Made by a program: the position numbers and the translations under genes. Source: an uncultured Oceanospirillaceae bacterium (GTDB taxonomy: Bacteria; Pseudomonadota; Gammaproteobacteria; Pseudomonadales; Balneatricaceae). Taken from it: a stretch of DNA of 64,000 nucleotides. Under the pieces are notes generated by a model that saw only the letters and a program-made list of their open reading frames with translations, was not told where the DNA came from and did not search any database. Location: positions 1 to 64,000 of the forward strand of contig CAKZPE010000066.1 in the NCBI GenBank assembly GCA_937138495.1, given 5' to 3'. Shown here piece after piece: positions 16,712 through 25,805 of the stretch; the stretch's first letter is position 1; each line of letters opens with the position of its first letter.

Positions 16712-17914
16712 ATGGCACGGATTTTTATTGCCTGGGAGCTGGGTGGTGGCTTAGGTCATTTATCGAATGTTGTAACCTTGTCCCGCCAGTTGTGTGGCCA
16801 GGGCCATGAGGTGATATTTGCATTAAATGAACTGTCTCAGTTGGAAAAGTTTAGTTTACCTGAAGGGATGACGGTCGTTCCGGCACCCGCCAGCCGGCGT
16901 TCACCGGGACGGGACTTTAAAACAGTGTGTGTATCCAGCATTCTGTTGAATCGGGGATACTCCGGTGTAGGGACGTTATCTGCAATGTTGCGTTGTTGGC
17001 AGGGATTGTATTCATTAGTAAAAGCAGATCTTTTTATTTTTGATTATGCACCAACCGCCATGCTTGCTGCCCGGCCCCTCACAACGCCTAAAGTGTTGCT
17101 CGGTGCCGATTTTTATAACCTATCGCCGGGACACCCAAACAGGCAGCTGGCACCATGGATTCCTGATGCAGAACAGATTTTAAGGCATCATGAAGCACGG
17201 GTTGTTGGCGTTATCAACGCTGTTAGTGACTATTTTGGTTTTTCTAAACTGAAATATCTCGGAGATCTGTTTGCTACCGATCTTGCTTTGTTATCCACGT
17301 TGCCTGAAATTGATGATTATCCCAGAGACAGTCAGGCGGTGAAATATTTGTCAGTGGGTAATCCGCAGGCCGGGCTGTTAAAACCGCACTGGTGTAATAA
17401 CGGTAAGCCTAAGGTGCTTGCTTATTTAAAAGCTGCGAACAAACAGACTAAGTTTGTGCTTGAAGCATTGTTGTCTGCAGAAGCTGACGTGATGTGTTTT
17501 TGTGCGGGATTAAATCAGAGTGATGCTGAAACATATCAACAGGCAGGTTTGAAGCTATTTACATCACCGATTGCAGTGAGTGAACTGCTGAGTGAGGCGC
17601 AGGTGATTGTTTGCCATGCCGGTAAAGGTATGATCAGTGAAAGTTTACGGCAGGGTATTCCTCTGATGTTGCTGCCGGGGCAACTGGAGCAACACCGGAA
17701 TGCAACAGCCGTCGCTGAAAAAAAATTGGGTTTGATGGTGCCTAAACATGCAACGACAGAACAAATAGGTGCCATACTGAAGACGCTTTCAGATAATACT
17801 ATATTTCGTAATAATGCGATTTCAGTAGCAGAAAACCATGGTTATGAGTCTGCCGCTTCTATGTTAAGCAGGGGGGTGGATGCAATAGAAACGCTGTTGT
17901 CAGAGCCGTTATAA
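16712..17914 (+). CDS. Glycosyltransferase, GT-B fold (UGT/MGT-like)
   Basis: A 400-residue GT-B enzyme. The N-terminal half opens with IFIAWELGGGLGHLSNVVTLSRQL, the Gly-rich acceptor-domain loop with its His. The C-terminal half carries VIVCHAGKGMISESLRQGIPLMLLPGQLEQHRNA, the nucleotide-sugar donor motif of GT1/GT28-type enzymes. The donor and acceptor are unknown. It follows the plus-strand sulfotransferase and likely shares its transcript. Its last six bases overlap the end of gspN on the other strand. Confidence 0.75.
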   Translation: MARIFIAWELGGGLGHLSNVVTLSRQLCGQGHEVIFALNELSQLEKFSLPEGMTVVPAPASRRSPGRDFKTVCVSSILLNRGYSGVGTLSAMLRCWQGLYSLVKADLFIFDYAPTAMLAARPLTTPKVLLGADFYNLSPGHPNRQLAPWIPDAEQILRHHEARVVGVINAVSDYFGFSKLKYLGDLFATDLALLSTLPEIDDYPRDSQAVKYLSVGNPQAGLLKPHWCNNGKPKVLAYLKAANKQTKFVLEALLSAEADVMCFCAGLNQSDAETYQQAGLKLFTSPIAVSELLSEAQVIVCHAGKGMISESLRQGIPLMLLPGQLEQHRNATAVAEKKLGLMVPKHATTEQIGAILKTLSDNTIFRNNAISVAENHGYESAASMLSRGVDAIETLLSEPL

Positions 17915-18604
17915 CTGCCGTTGTTGTTCTATTTTTATCGCTCCACGTGTCGCTCTTGATTGAGTTATTTTTTCAAGAACCGACAGGGCTTGTTTATTTC
18001 CTGAGTGTAAACTGAGTTTAGTGATCAGTTTACCGTCCGGATAGATCATAACCTGACCGCTCAGTTTTATATCACTGTTATTCAATTCAGGCGTAATCAG
18101 CCAGCTGTTATTTTTGCAGTGCCACTTTGTGCTGAGGGTTCCAAGACTGATTTTTGGCTCAGTGATTGTTACACGTTTCGCTGACAATTGGATTGTATTG
18201 TTTTCAGTACAGCCTTTCAGGTTAATGGATTGTGCATTAAACCGGTATAGATTATTTGATTTAACGGATAATCCCAGCAGGTTAAACAGGTCAGTAACTT
18301 TCCCCTGTCCGTTAAAATTGTTAATAGTGCCGTCACTTAATGCCGGACTGAAACTGAATTGTCTGGCGTCGGAAGTGATCTTCCAGTTGGGAGAGAGTGT
18401 CAGGAGAGATGTTGGCTGGATTGACCAGGAAAAGTTTTCCGCAGGTGTGTTAAGCAATGTACCGGTCCCGGTAAAAATATTTCCTTTCAGTCTGACAGAT
18501 TCAATCCCATAGTCAGAAAGTCTGTTTTCCAGAAACGGTGCGGGTATCAGTATCATAGCTGCAATTATAAAACTGAATATGAAAGTAACTGCCAGCCGCT
18601 TCAT
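17909..18604 (-). CDS. gspN: Type II secretion protein N
   Basis: The last gene of the gsp operon, 231 residues. It has one N-terminal membrane segment (LAVTFIFSFIIAAMILIPAPFL), then a beta-rich periplasmic domain with the GspN/PulN pattern: ENRLSDYGIESVRLKGNIFTGTG, WSIQPTSLLTL and a KLSLHSGNKQALSVL end. GspN is an accessory component whose exact role is unclear and which many T2SSs lack. The start overlaps the gspM stop as ATGA. It is convergent with the glycosyltransferase, and no terminator fits between them. Confidence 0.75.
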   Translation of the reverse strand: MKRLAVTFIFSFIIAAMILIPAPFLENRLSDYGIESVRLKGNIFTGTGTLLNTPAENFSWSIQPTSLLTLSPNWKITSDARQFSFSPALSDGTINNFNGQGKVTDLFNLLGLSVKSNNLYRFNAQSINLKGCTENNTIQLSAKRVTITEPKISLGTLSTKWHCKNNSWLITPELNNSDIKLSGQVMIYPDGKLITKLSLHSGNKQALSVLEKITQSRATRGAIKIEQQRQL

Positions 18605-19080
18605 GGTTGTGTTCCGTTTCTGAAGGTGAGTTTTGAAGATACTTTTCCTGATTCTGCTAATGGCGTTATATGTGCCAGGCTAAGGTTAATTCCCTGGTTT
18701 TCCAAACGGGCGATCGCCTGAATTAAATATTCAAATACTGCGTTTTCTGCTGTCATTGAAAGTTGATCTGAACCACTGCTGTTTAACCTGGAAAGTATAA
18801 TATTATGTTTTGAAAACTCATCGTTAACCTGTTGTCTCAAGTTAAAATCAGTTTCTGTCTGGGATGTATTTCTTGCAGGCTGAATGACACGGTGGCTAGC
18901 TTGTTGCATCCACCGTAAGTCGTTTTGCTGTTGTTGTAACTGTTGTTTTAAAGATGAGTGGGTACCGGATACTGGTTTGATAATAAGCACCCAGCACAAC
19001 AGTACTAAAATACAGGGGGAGGCGATCGCAAGGGTACGTAATTCGCTGGAGCTGAGGTTTGTTAGGTAAGATTTAAGCAT
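18601..19080 (-). CDS. gspM: Type II secretion protein M
   Basis: A 159-residue inner-membrane component. It has a short cytoplasmic N-terminus, one membrane helix (TLAIASPCILVLLCWVLII, ~17-35), a coiled-coil stretch (HSSLKQQLQQQQNDLRWMQQ) and a small periplasmic ferredoxin-like domain. GspM stabilises GspL and links it to GspC in the inner-membrane platform. It starts one base after the gspL stop and overlaps gspN by four bases. Confidence 0.8.
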   Translation of the reverse strand: MLKSYLTNLSSSELRTLAIASPCILVLLCWVLIIKPVSGTHSSLKQQLQQQQNDLRWMQQASHRVIQPARNTSQTETDFNLRQQVNDEFSKHNIILSRLNSSGSDQLSMTAENAVFEYLIQAIARLENQGINLSLAHITPLAESGKVSSKLTFRNGTQP

Positions 19081-19081
19081 G

Positions 19082-20278
19082 TCAGCTTCCCTGGCCTGTC
19101 TGAGTCAGTGTTATTAAGCCGGAAACGCCTTCCGGAGTTTGGATCAGGTCGCCAAACTGACTGCTGATGTTTTGTTGTTTAAATTCTTTTTGCAGCTCTT
19201 CCAGAGGGGAGAATTCTGTAGCTGTCAGCAGCAGCCGTAAGCTGCTCGCATCTTCTTCGTAACGTATGCTTTTAATTGTTATTCGCCGGGTGTTAATTAA
19301 AGGTGCCAGCTGATTAAGTTGCGTAATAAATGATACCGGTGCTTGCCGGCTGTTCTGCTGCCTCAGATTTGCCCGCATTTGGCTGGCGGGATTAATGACT
19401 CTCTTAGCTTGCGGATACAGCGTTTTATATAAAGAAACTGCTGCCTGCCGGGTATCTTTAATCTCTTTTTCCAGTTGATGGTTTTCTAGCAGTGTGGTGC
19501 CCAGCCACAGGGAAAGTAGCATTATCGCAGCAACCGCAGGTGCCAGGATTAACCCCCGTACTTTGTCAATTGTGGTCTGTTTTGCAAAGTCTCCGCTGAG
19601 CAGGTTTATTCTTTCAGATATATTCGTAGAGCTTGTAACTTCAGTGAGTAAGTCCGGGAAAGTAGTTGGGGTAATGTTATGTTGCTTAAGTATTTCTCTG
19701 GTTTCGTGTGTTATTTCTTTGTGTATAAGGCATTCGGGTATTTCCCCGTTAAGCTGCTCCAGAGTATGAGCAAGCAGGCTTAACGGAAGCACACCTTTAA
19801 AGGTATGGCTGCGGACCAGAATACGGTCGCGATCAATCAGGATTGCCGGAGATGAGCTTTCGGGCAATAAATACAGGTCAGCGCTGATGAAATTCAGTTG
19901 CAGATTTGTCCTGTCAAATATCGATTGCCAGTGGGTTATTTTTTGCCTGTTGCAAATTATAACCTCTGCTTCATTTTTTCCGTCATGCTTATAGGCAATG
20001 TGTGACTGTTCGAGTGATTCGGCAAGAAACTCTTCTATCTGGTATGGAATTGTCTGTAAGGCGCTGTGTGAAGTGTTAGGTAGCGGCACTTTCATAAAAC
20101 TGAGTTGCTCTGAGGCCAGATACAGATGGCAAACTGCACCGGGATAACGGTTAGCAAGATCATCAATGTTATCTGAATGTATGAAGCCGTTATCAGTAAT
20201 CTGCCGGTTCTGACAGGCGACCCAGTGACAGTGTTCATCCAGCGGATTCGTCACATGCATAATCAATAACGTGCTCAT
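19082..20278 (-). CDS. gspL: Type II secretion protein L
   Basis: A 398-residue bitopic protein. Residues 1-~225 form the cytoplasmic actin-like domain that holds GspE at the membrane. A membrane helix follows at about 240-262 (LILAPAVAAIMLLSLWLGTTLL). The periplasmic part has a coiled-coil segment and a ferredoxin-like fold (RRITIKSIRYEEDASSLRLLLTA). Length and layout are normal for GspL. It overlaps gspK by four bases. The N-terminal domain is divergent in sequence, so the call leans on position and domain order. Confidence 0.8.
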   Translation of the reverse strand: MSTLLIMHVTNPLDEHCHWVACQNRQITDNGFIHSDNIDDLANRYPGAVCHLYLASEQLSFMKVPLPNTSHSALQTIPYQIEEFLAESLEQSHIAYKHDGKNEAEVIICNRQKITHWQSIFDRTNLQLNFISADLYLLPESSSPAILIDRDRILVRSHTFKGVLPLSLLAHTLEQLNGEIPECLIHKEITHETREILKQHNITPTTFPDLLTEVTSSTNISERINLLSGDFAKQTTIDKVRGLILAPAVAAIMLLSLWLGTTLLENHQLEKEIKDTRQAAVSLYKTLYPQAKRVINPASQMRANLRQQNSRQAPVSFITQLNQLAPLINTRRITIKSIRYEEDASSLRLLLTATEFSPLEELQKEFKQQNISSQFGDLIQTPEGVSGLITLTQTGQGS

Positions 20279-21243
20279 GGCGTAACTCCGTAGTAGCGGG
20301 CAATGATATTGCTATTTTGTTCATCACTGCTTAGCAGTATATTTAGCTGGACTCTGGCAAGGTCGTAACTGACATTAATCTTTGCCTGGTAATATTTCCG
20401 TTCGGTTGTGAATGCTGCTTTAACTTCTGCACTGATGTCGGTGTCTTCAAAAACGCTCTGGTTGAAAAAATCTTCAGCATCCTTATAGCCGTCAGGAGGT
20501 CTTGACTCTATAAGCTGTTCAAGTGTCTGTGGTGTCAGTTTGTCGCCGAAAACGGCCTGCAATAAAGGGATATTTTCAGATGTTAAATCATTCGGATTAA
20601 TTGCCAGTCCGGAATCGCCACTGCGGGTACACAGATGCTTCTTCAATTGGTTATATGCTTTATCATCCAGTATTTTTAACTGTTTTATTTCATTGATATT
20701 CAGTAACTGCGCATTATTCGGGTGGGGAGTGTTAATGCTGGCACGTTCCATCCCGAAGCTGTCCAGTGGCTGGCTGTCTTTGTCGATCCAGTCAGCCAGT
20801 CTGCTGGTAAAGGTATTGCCGGTATGTGAGTCCGTCCCGGACGCTTGCAGTAAGCGCTTCAGAGTATTGATCGCAGTGGGGCGGTCCTGATTATCTGTTA
20901 CTTTATTATCATCCGTACTGGTGCTGTCCAGACTGTTGAGATTAAAGCAGTTGTGTTGAGGGATGAGCTGAATGCGCAGGTGTCCTTTATCAATCGGATA
21001 ACTGGATGTGAGTTGTTCCGGTTCAGGAATAGGATAGTCAGATAATTTTCCTGCAATCAGAAGTGCATGGTTTTCACCTCCGCGCGCGTACCACTGCGCC
21101 TGTAATAGATTTTGCAGGCTGGACTGACGCTGTCCGTTATGGCGTGACTTTGCATAAAGCTCACTGGCCAGAATCGTGAGCACAGCTACCAGTGTCAGCA
21201 CGATCAATAATGCAGCCCCCGACTGTTGCTTAGCTTTCCACAT
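20275..21243 (-). CDS. gspK: Type II secretion minor pseudopilin K
   Basis: The 322-residue tip pseudopilin. The leader ends QQSG, with cleavage before AALLIVLTLVAVLTI. Position +5 is not Glu, as expected for GspK and unlike the other pseudopilins here. The large globular domain includes LADWIDKDSQPLDSFG and NPNDLTSENIPLL, both typical of GspK. GspI, GspJ and GspK form the complex that caps the pseudopilus. It overlaps gspJ by 14 bases and gspL by four. Confidence 0.85.
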   Translation of the reverse strand: MWKAKQQSGAALLIVLTLVAVLTILASELYAKSRHNGQRQSSLQNLLQAQWYARGGENHALLIAGKLSDYPIPEPEQLTSSYPIDKGHLRIQLIPQHNCFNLNSLDSTSTDDNKVTDNQDRPTAINTLKRLLQASGTDSHTGNTFTSRLADWIDKDSQPLDSFGMERASINTPHPNNAQLLNINEIKQLKILDDKAYNQLKKHLCTRSGDSGLAINPNDLTSENIPLLQAVFGDKLTPQTLEQLIESRPPDGYKDAEDFFNQSVFEDTDISAEVKAAFTTERKYYQAKINVSYDLARVQLNILLSSDEQNSNIIARYYGVTP

Positions 21244-21856
21244 GTTTGCCCCGGGGGAGATTAACGGTGAGTTTTGCGTGTTGCCACTGAGGATGGGTAA
21301 GGGTGAACTGAATAGCCTGCGGGATATCGCTATTATCCAGATTGCCGAATACTTCTTGCCATTGTGATGTGTAAACCATAATTTCGATGGCGCTTATATT
21401 TTCAAGTATTACTGTTTTATGCCAGTTTTGCTGGTCAGGTGTCGCGGGGTAAGGGCGCTGTTCCCTGATCAGCTGTTCATCCAGAAGTCTGTACCTGACT
21501 CTGATTAACTGATCGTCAGCGCCGCTTTTTGACGGTACCTGATGGAAACGTATGAACTCCATGAATGTGCTGCCAACAGCCTGACTAACCGGCCGTAGTA
21601 ACAGACCTAAAGACGGTTTGATAAAGTCATCCCCGCTGAGCATTCTGGGAGATAGTTGTTGCAAATCCCGCTGTAATATTCGCAGACCGGAATCCAGCTT
21701 TGTAAGCTGTGTCTGTTGTTGTCCCACCTGTTGTGAGCTCCTTAACATAACATCAAGCATACTGTTAGCTGCCAGTCCTATCAGACCGGTCATCGCAATT
21801 GCGACTAACAGCTCGATCAGAGTAAACCCGTCAGTCCTTTGAAAAGGGGAGCTCAT
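21230..21856 (-). CDS. gspJ: Type II secretion minor pseudopilin J
   Basis: A 208-residue pseudopilin. A short leader (MSSPFQRTDG) is cut before FTLIELLVAIAMTGL, with Glu at +5. The beta-rich body carries the GspJ-type text LDSGLRILQRDLQQLSPR and IRVRYRLLDEQLIREQ. It is a tip-complex component with GspI and GspK. It overlaps gspI by four bases (ATGA), so the two are probably translationally coupled. Confidence 0.85.
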   Translation of the reverse strand: MSSPFQRTDGFTLIELLVAIAMTGLIGLAANSMLDVMLRSSQQVGQQQTQLTKLDSGLRILQRDLQQLSPRMLSGDDFIKPSLGLLLRPVSQAVGSTFMEFIRFHQVPSKSGADDQLIRVRYRLLDEQLIREQRPYPATPDQQNWHKTVILENISAIEIMVYTSQWQEVFGNLDNSDIPQAIQFTLTHPQWQHAKLTVNLPRGKHVES

Positions 21857-22239
21857 GGTGTCACCCGAAAGCCTGTTAGCTGAGCCAGGTGAAATTTATT
21901 TTCACCGGGCCTGTAAACGTTTACTGACAGGCGCTGAAACTGTTCGGTATCTGTTTTTTCAGACCGTAATTGCCAATGAAATGAATAGCCACCGAACTCA
22001 CTTTCTCCCTGCTGATTGGAAGGCGCATCCGGTAACATAGCTTCTGCCATTGTATTATTGGCTACCCACATAGCCAGTTGGCGCTCAGTTACTGCATCGG
22101 CGTGTCTGATTGCTGAGCTGGAAGCCTGAACAATGGCTGCTGCGGCGACACCTAAGACAAATACAGCCACCATTACTTCTAACAGAGTAAAGCCGTATTC
22201 ATGACCTGTATCCCGTATTTTTTTATTCAATAGCTGCAT
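21853..22239 (-). CDS. gspI: Type II secretion minor pseudopilin I
   Basis: A 128-residue minor pseudopilin. The leader ends GHEYG before FTLLEVMVAVFVLGVAAAAI, with Glu at +5, and the AMWVANNTMAE segment is a good GspI marker. GspI nucleates the pseudopilus tip complex. It overlaps gspH by 17 bases and gspJ by four. Confidence 0.85.
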   Translation of the reverse strand: MQLLNKKIRDTGHEYGFTLLEVMVAVFVLGVAAAAIVQASSSAIRHADAVTERQLAMWVANNTMAEAMLPDAPSNQQGESEFGGYSFHWQLRSEKTDTEQFQRLSVNVYRPGENKFHLAQLTGFRVTP

Positions 22240-22708
22240 AAGGTCCCTGAATCACAGTATCACCATCCGCTGTTATAAGGGTTAAGCTGACGACACTCAG
22301 CATGCCGTCTGGTGATGAATAAAGATGTATATCATTCTCCTGAGCATTAGCCGGCAGTGGGGATAATTCGAGCTGCATACCTGCAGGAAGCTTTATCCAG
22401 CCTTTTTTACCAGAAGTATTCCATCCTGTTTGGGTATATGTGACCAGACGGTATTTGTCATTATCTGTCTGCATCCCATACCAGCGTTGTTCTAACAGTG
22501 ATTTCTCGGTCATTTTATGCAGAAAAATCTGTAGTTGTGCCGGGATATCAGGTTCGGTGTTTCTGATATATGGCTGGGCAATGATGGCACCACTGATCAG
22601 CCCGATAAGTGTTATGACAACCATCAGCTCCAGCAAAGTAAAGCCTTGCTGATTACCAGTTGGTGATATCTGCTGCAAGGCCTTCACCGTTATTGTTACT
22701 GTCAGCAC
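22223..22708 (-). CDS. gspH: Type II secretion minor pseudopilin H
   Basis: A minor pseudopilin whose leader ends GNQQG before FTLLELMVVITLIGL, with Glu at +5. The start is uncertain. GTG 22708 gives 161 residues and a 56-base overlap with gspG. TTG 22678 would give a more ordinary 12-residue leader and a 26-base overlap, but neither has a clear ribosome binding site. GspH sits between the main GspG shaft and the GspI-J-K tip. Confidence 0.75.
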   Translation of the reverse strand: MLTVTITVKALQQISPTGNQQGFTLLELMVVITLIGLISGAIIAQPYIRNTEPDIPAQLQIFLHKMTEKSLLEQRWYGMQTDNDKYRLVTYTQTGWNTSGKKGWIKLPAGMQLELSPLPANAQENDIHLYSSPDGMLSVVSLTLITADGDTVIQGPYAAIE

Positions 22709-23093
22709 CTAATGAGTACAGGTCATAACTGCCATGCTCTCCGGGGTACAGGTATTGGTAAGGGTTGCCCCAGGGATCTGTTGGCAGGCGTTTAATATAG
22801 CCGTCGCTCCGGTAGTTTTTAGGTGTAGGTGAAGAGGTAGGCTTGTTTACCAGTGCCTCAAGTCCCTGATCAGTCGACGGATAGCTGTGATTGTCCAGCT
22901 TGTACATATCTAACGCATTTTCTAAGGCGGAGATATCTGCCTTGGCTTTTTCTACCATGGCAATGTCCTGATTTTGTAATACGTTAGGTGCGACGATAGC
23001 GACAAGCAGACCAAGAATAACGATAACAACCATTATTTCCAGTAAGGTAAAGCCTGATTGCCGATGGTTAGGGTCATTGGGAACATTAAGCAT
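22653..23093 (-). CDS. gspG: Type II secretion major pseudopilin G
   Basis: A 146-residue major pseudopilin. The leader ends HRQSG before FTLLEIMVVIVILGLLVAI, with Glu at +5. Highly conserved GspG blocks follow: ALDMYKLDNHSYPSTDQGLEAL, KRLPTDPWGNPYQY, and the calcium-binding C-terminus LGADSNNNGEGLAADITNW. It forms the pseudopilus that pushes substrates through the secretin. The prepilin peptidase needed to cut the leader (GspO/PilD) is not in this window. Confidence 0.9.
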   Translation of the reverse strand: MLNVPNDPNHRQSGFTLLEIMVVIVILGLLVAIVAPNVLQNQDIAMVEKAKADISALENALDMYKLDNHSYPSTDQGLEALVNKPTSSPTPKNYRSDGYIKRLPTDPWGNPYQYLYPGEHGSYDLYSLGADSNNNGEGLAADITNW

Positions 23094-23108
23094 GTATAAG
23101 CTCCGTTG

Positions 23109-24317
23109 TCAGATTTGAGTCAGATCGTTTAATTGCATAATTGGCAGCAGAATGGCTAATACAATAGCCAGAACAATCAGGCCAAATACCACAATCAGAA
23201 TGGGTTCAACCAAACGTGTAGTGATTGCGATGATGTTATTTAGCTGATTTTCCTGTTGTTCTGCTGATTTTTTCAGGGACAGTGCAAGCTCTCCGGTAAT
23301 TTCACCGTTAGCGACCATGAAGACTGTTATCGGAGGGAATAATCTGAGCTTTTCCATCGCCTTATTCAGGCTGCCACCTTCACGGACTTTCTCGGCGATT
23401 TCGCTCAATAATCCTTTAAAGTAGGTATTTCCGGCGGTTTGCTCACTGATTTTCAGTGCGTCCAGTAAAGGTGCGCCACTGTTAAGCATGATATTCAGGG
23501 TATTCAGCATTCTTGCTGTTTCCAGGTTTATCAGAAGTTTTGCCAGAACGGGGAGTCTCAGAAGTTTTGTATGAATACTCAGTTTGAATGCCGGGCGTCG
23601 ATAGCAATATTGGAAAATAATAATGACTGCAGCTATCGCTGCTAGCAGTAAGCTTCCGCTGTTAACCACAAAATCAGAAATACTGATCATAATCCGTGTC
23701 AGTAACGGCAGTTGCTGGCCAACATGATCAAACTGCTCAACAACTTTTGGAACGACATAAGCCATAAGGACGGCAATAATAACTGTTGCGACCAGCGTCA
23801 GAACAATTGGATAGATAGCGGCTTGTAATACTGTATTGCGTAATTGCTGATTCCGCTCGGTATAATCGGCCAGTTGCAGGAGAACTCTGCCCAGATCTCC
23901 GGATTTTTCACCGGCACCAACCAATGCCTGGTAGACAGGTGGAAAAACCCCGGGGAATTCAGCCATACCTTCTGCAATACTCTGCCCCTCTCTGACTTTT
24001 CCTTTAACGCCCTGCAGAGCAGTCCGTAATGGTTTGCTATCGCTTTGTTCAGTGGTTGCCTGCAGAGCATCTTCAATGGCAATCCCTGACTGAATCAGAA
24101 CAGCCAGTTGCTGAGTAAAGAGAGCAAGGTGCTGAACAGAAACTTTAGGTTGGAACCATTGTTTCCCCGATTTTTGCTGTCTGACTGAATTGATTTGGTT
24201 CGGTAAAAGGTTTTTGTCACGGAGTAATTGCCGTGCCTGCCTTTCGGAGTCCGCATCAATAAATCCCTGATGTTTTTTCCCGCCCATATCCAGGGCTTTA
24301 TATTCAAACGACGGCAT
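23109..24317 (-). CDS. gspF: Type II secretion inner-membrane platform protein F
   Basis: A 402-residue polytopic protein with two repeated GspF domains (AVLIQSGIAIEDALQATTEQ and MLNSGAPLLDALKISEQTAGN mark each). Three membrane segments lie near residues ~168-195, ~215-240 and ~370-395 (LIVVFGLIVLAIVLAILLPIM). It couples the GspE motor to pseudopilus assembly. It overlaps gspE by 14 bases and stands 15 bases before gspG. Confidence 0.9.
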   Translation of the reverse strand: MPSFEYKALDMGGKKHQGFIDADSERQARQLLRDKNLLPNQINSVRQQKSGKQWFQPKVSVQHLALFTQQLAVLIQSGIAIEDALQATTEQSDSKPLRTALQGVKGKVREGQSIAEGMAEFPGVFPPVYQALVGAGEKSGDLGRVLLQLADYTERNQQLRNTVLQAAIYPIVLTLVATVIIAVLMAYVVPKVVEQFDHVGQQLPLLTRIMISISDFVVNSGSLLLAAIAAVIIIFQYCYRRPAFKLSIHTKLLRLPVLAKLLINLETARMLNTLNIMLNSGAPLLDALKISEQTAGNTYFKGLLSEIAEKVREGGSLNKAMEKLRLFPPITVFMVANGEITGELALSLKKSAEQQENQLNNIIAITTRLVEPILIVVFGLIVLAIVLAILLPIMQLNDLTQI

Positions 24318-25794
24318 AACCTGAAGAGTCCTTTACCATTCTCAGAACCTCGTGAGCAGGTGTTTTGCCACGTATTACCATATCGCGGCCTTCACTGATC
24401 ATTGTGCTGACATAAGACTGGGCGCATTCTGCAATTTCATGTTCACTCGCGCGATTATGTATTAACCGGGCAAGCTGTGGCGTAATTGTGAGCAACTCAT
24501 ACAAACCCATACGGCCAGTAAATCCTGTTTGATTACAGGCTTCACAACCCGTTGCTTCAAATACAGTTGTCCCTGTTAAGCGGGGATCACCGAGACGCTC
24601 AGCAAGTGTTGAATCCAGTACGGTGGGAGTCTTACAGCTATCGCATAGCGTCCTGACAAGGCGCTGGGCCAGTACTCCTTTCAGAGCAGATGCAATCAGA
24701 TAGGGCTCTATACCGATATCCATTAACCGGGTGATTGCCCCGAGCGAATCATTGGTGTGCAATGTTGACAGTACTAAGTGTCCGGTGAGGCTAGCCTGTA
24801 CGGCTATCTGAGCTGTCTCGGCATCCCTGATTTCACCAATCATGACGACATCAGGATCCTGACGTAAAATGGCTTTAAGCCCTTTGGCAAAAGTCATTCC
24901 GGTTTTTGTATTAACAGGGGTCTGGCCTACCCCTTCGAGCGCATATTCAACCGGGTCTTCAACGGTCAGAATATTCCGTGATTTGTCATTCAAAACTGTT
25001 AGACCGGCATATAGCGTGGTGGTTTTACCAGAGCCTGTCGGGCCGGTCACCAGAATAATGCCGTTGGGTTCATGAAACAGTTCATGCAGTTTTTGGTTGG
25101 TTTGTTCAGGCATGCCTAGCTGTGTGAGCTTTAGCTGGCGTGTCTGCTTTTCAAGTAAACGTAATACAATGCGCTCTCCATGGATGGAAGGCATCGTTGA
25201 TACCCTTACGTCTAATGCCTGTCCTGCCATTTTGAGAGAGACACGGCCATCCTGGGGGACGCGCTTTTCTGCAATATCCAGCTTAGCCATTACTTTTATG
25301 CGGGAGGTCAGCCGGGGAGCCCATCTGTGGTCAGGCTGAAGAACCTCCTGAAGTACTCCGTCAACACGGATACGTACTGACATGCTGCTTTCGAAAGTTT
25401 CAATATGAATATCTGATGCTTTTTGCTTAAGCGCCTGGCTGAACAGAACGTTGATCATGCGAATAACGGGGGCGTCATCCTGACTATCAAGCAGGTCTTC
25501 AGTAACCGTGCTTTCCAGATCCACATCGTTAAGGTCGCTGTGTTCGTTTAATTCGTGAATGGCTGCAAAGTCGTTGTCAGCATCTTTGTAAACCACTGAA
25601 ATCATCTGTCTGATTTCGTCGTCAGTCTGTTTCACATAGTTAAAAGAACGCTCTAGAACACGGTGTATTTCAGTAAGAGCCTGTAACGGTGTTGAGTCAC
25701 TGAAATACAGGTCAGCAGTCTGATTTTCTGTCTGTGTAACCAGAAGGGTTTGCTTATGAGCAAAACTGAATGGCAGTAATGGTACAGGTTTCAT
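24304..25794 (-). CDS. gspE: Type II secretion ATPase E
   Basis: A 496-residue hexameric secretion ATPase. Walker A is GPTGSGKT at 251-258, the Asp box ILTVEDPVEY follows, Walker B MIGEIRD lies at ~318-324, and the His box is in LVLSTLHTND. A zinc-binding tetracysteine motif is intact: CDSC (384-387) and CEAC (417-420). The N-terminal ~90 residues are the GspL-binding region. It powers pseudopilus cycling from the cytoplasm. Eleven bases separate it from gspD. Confidence 0.92.
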   Translation of the reverse strand: MKPVPLLPFSFAHKQTLLVTQTENQTADLYFSDSTPLQALTEIHRVLERSFNYVKQTDDEIRQMISVVYKDADNDFAAIHELNEHSDLNDVDLESTVTEDLLDSQDDAPVIRMINVLFSQALKQKASDIHIETFESSMSVRIRVDGVLQEVLQPDHRWAPRLTSRIKVMAKLDIAEKRVPQDGRVSLKMAGQALDVRVSTMPSIHGERIVLRLLEKQTRQLKLTQLGMPEQTNQKLHELFHEPNGIILVTGPTGSGKTTTLYAGLTVLNDKSRNILTVEDPVEYALEGVGQTPVNTKTGMTFAKGLKAILRQDPDVVMIGEIRDAETAQIAVQASLTGHLVLSTLHTNDSLGAITRLMDIGIEPYLIASALKGVLAQRLVRTLCDSCKTPTVLDSTLAERLGDPRLTGTTVFEATGCEACNQTGFTGRMGLYELLTITPQLARLIHNRASEHEIAECAQSYVSTMISEGRDMVIRGKTPAHEVLRMVKDSSGYAVV

Positions 25795-25805
25795 TGCTGC
25801 TGACC

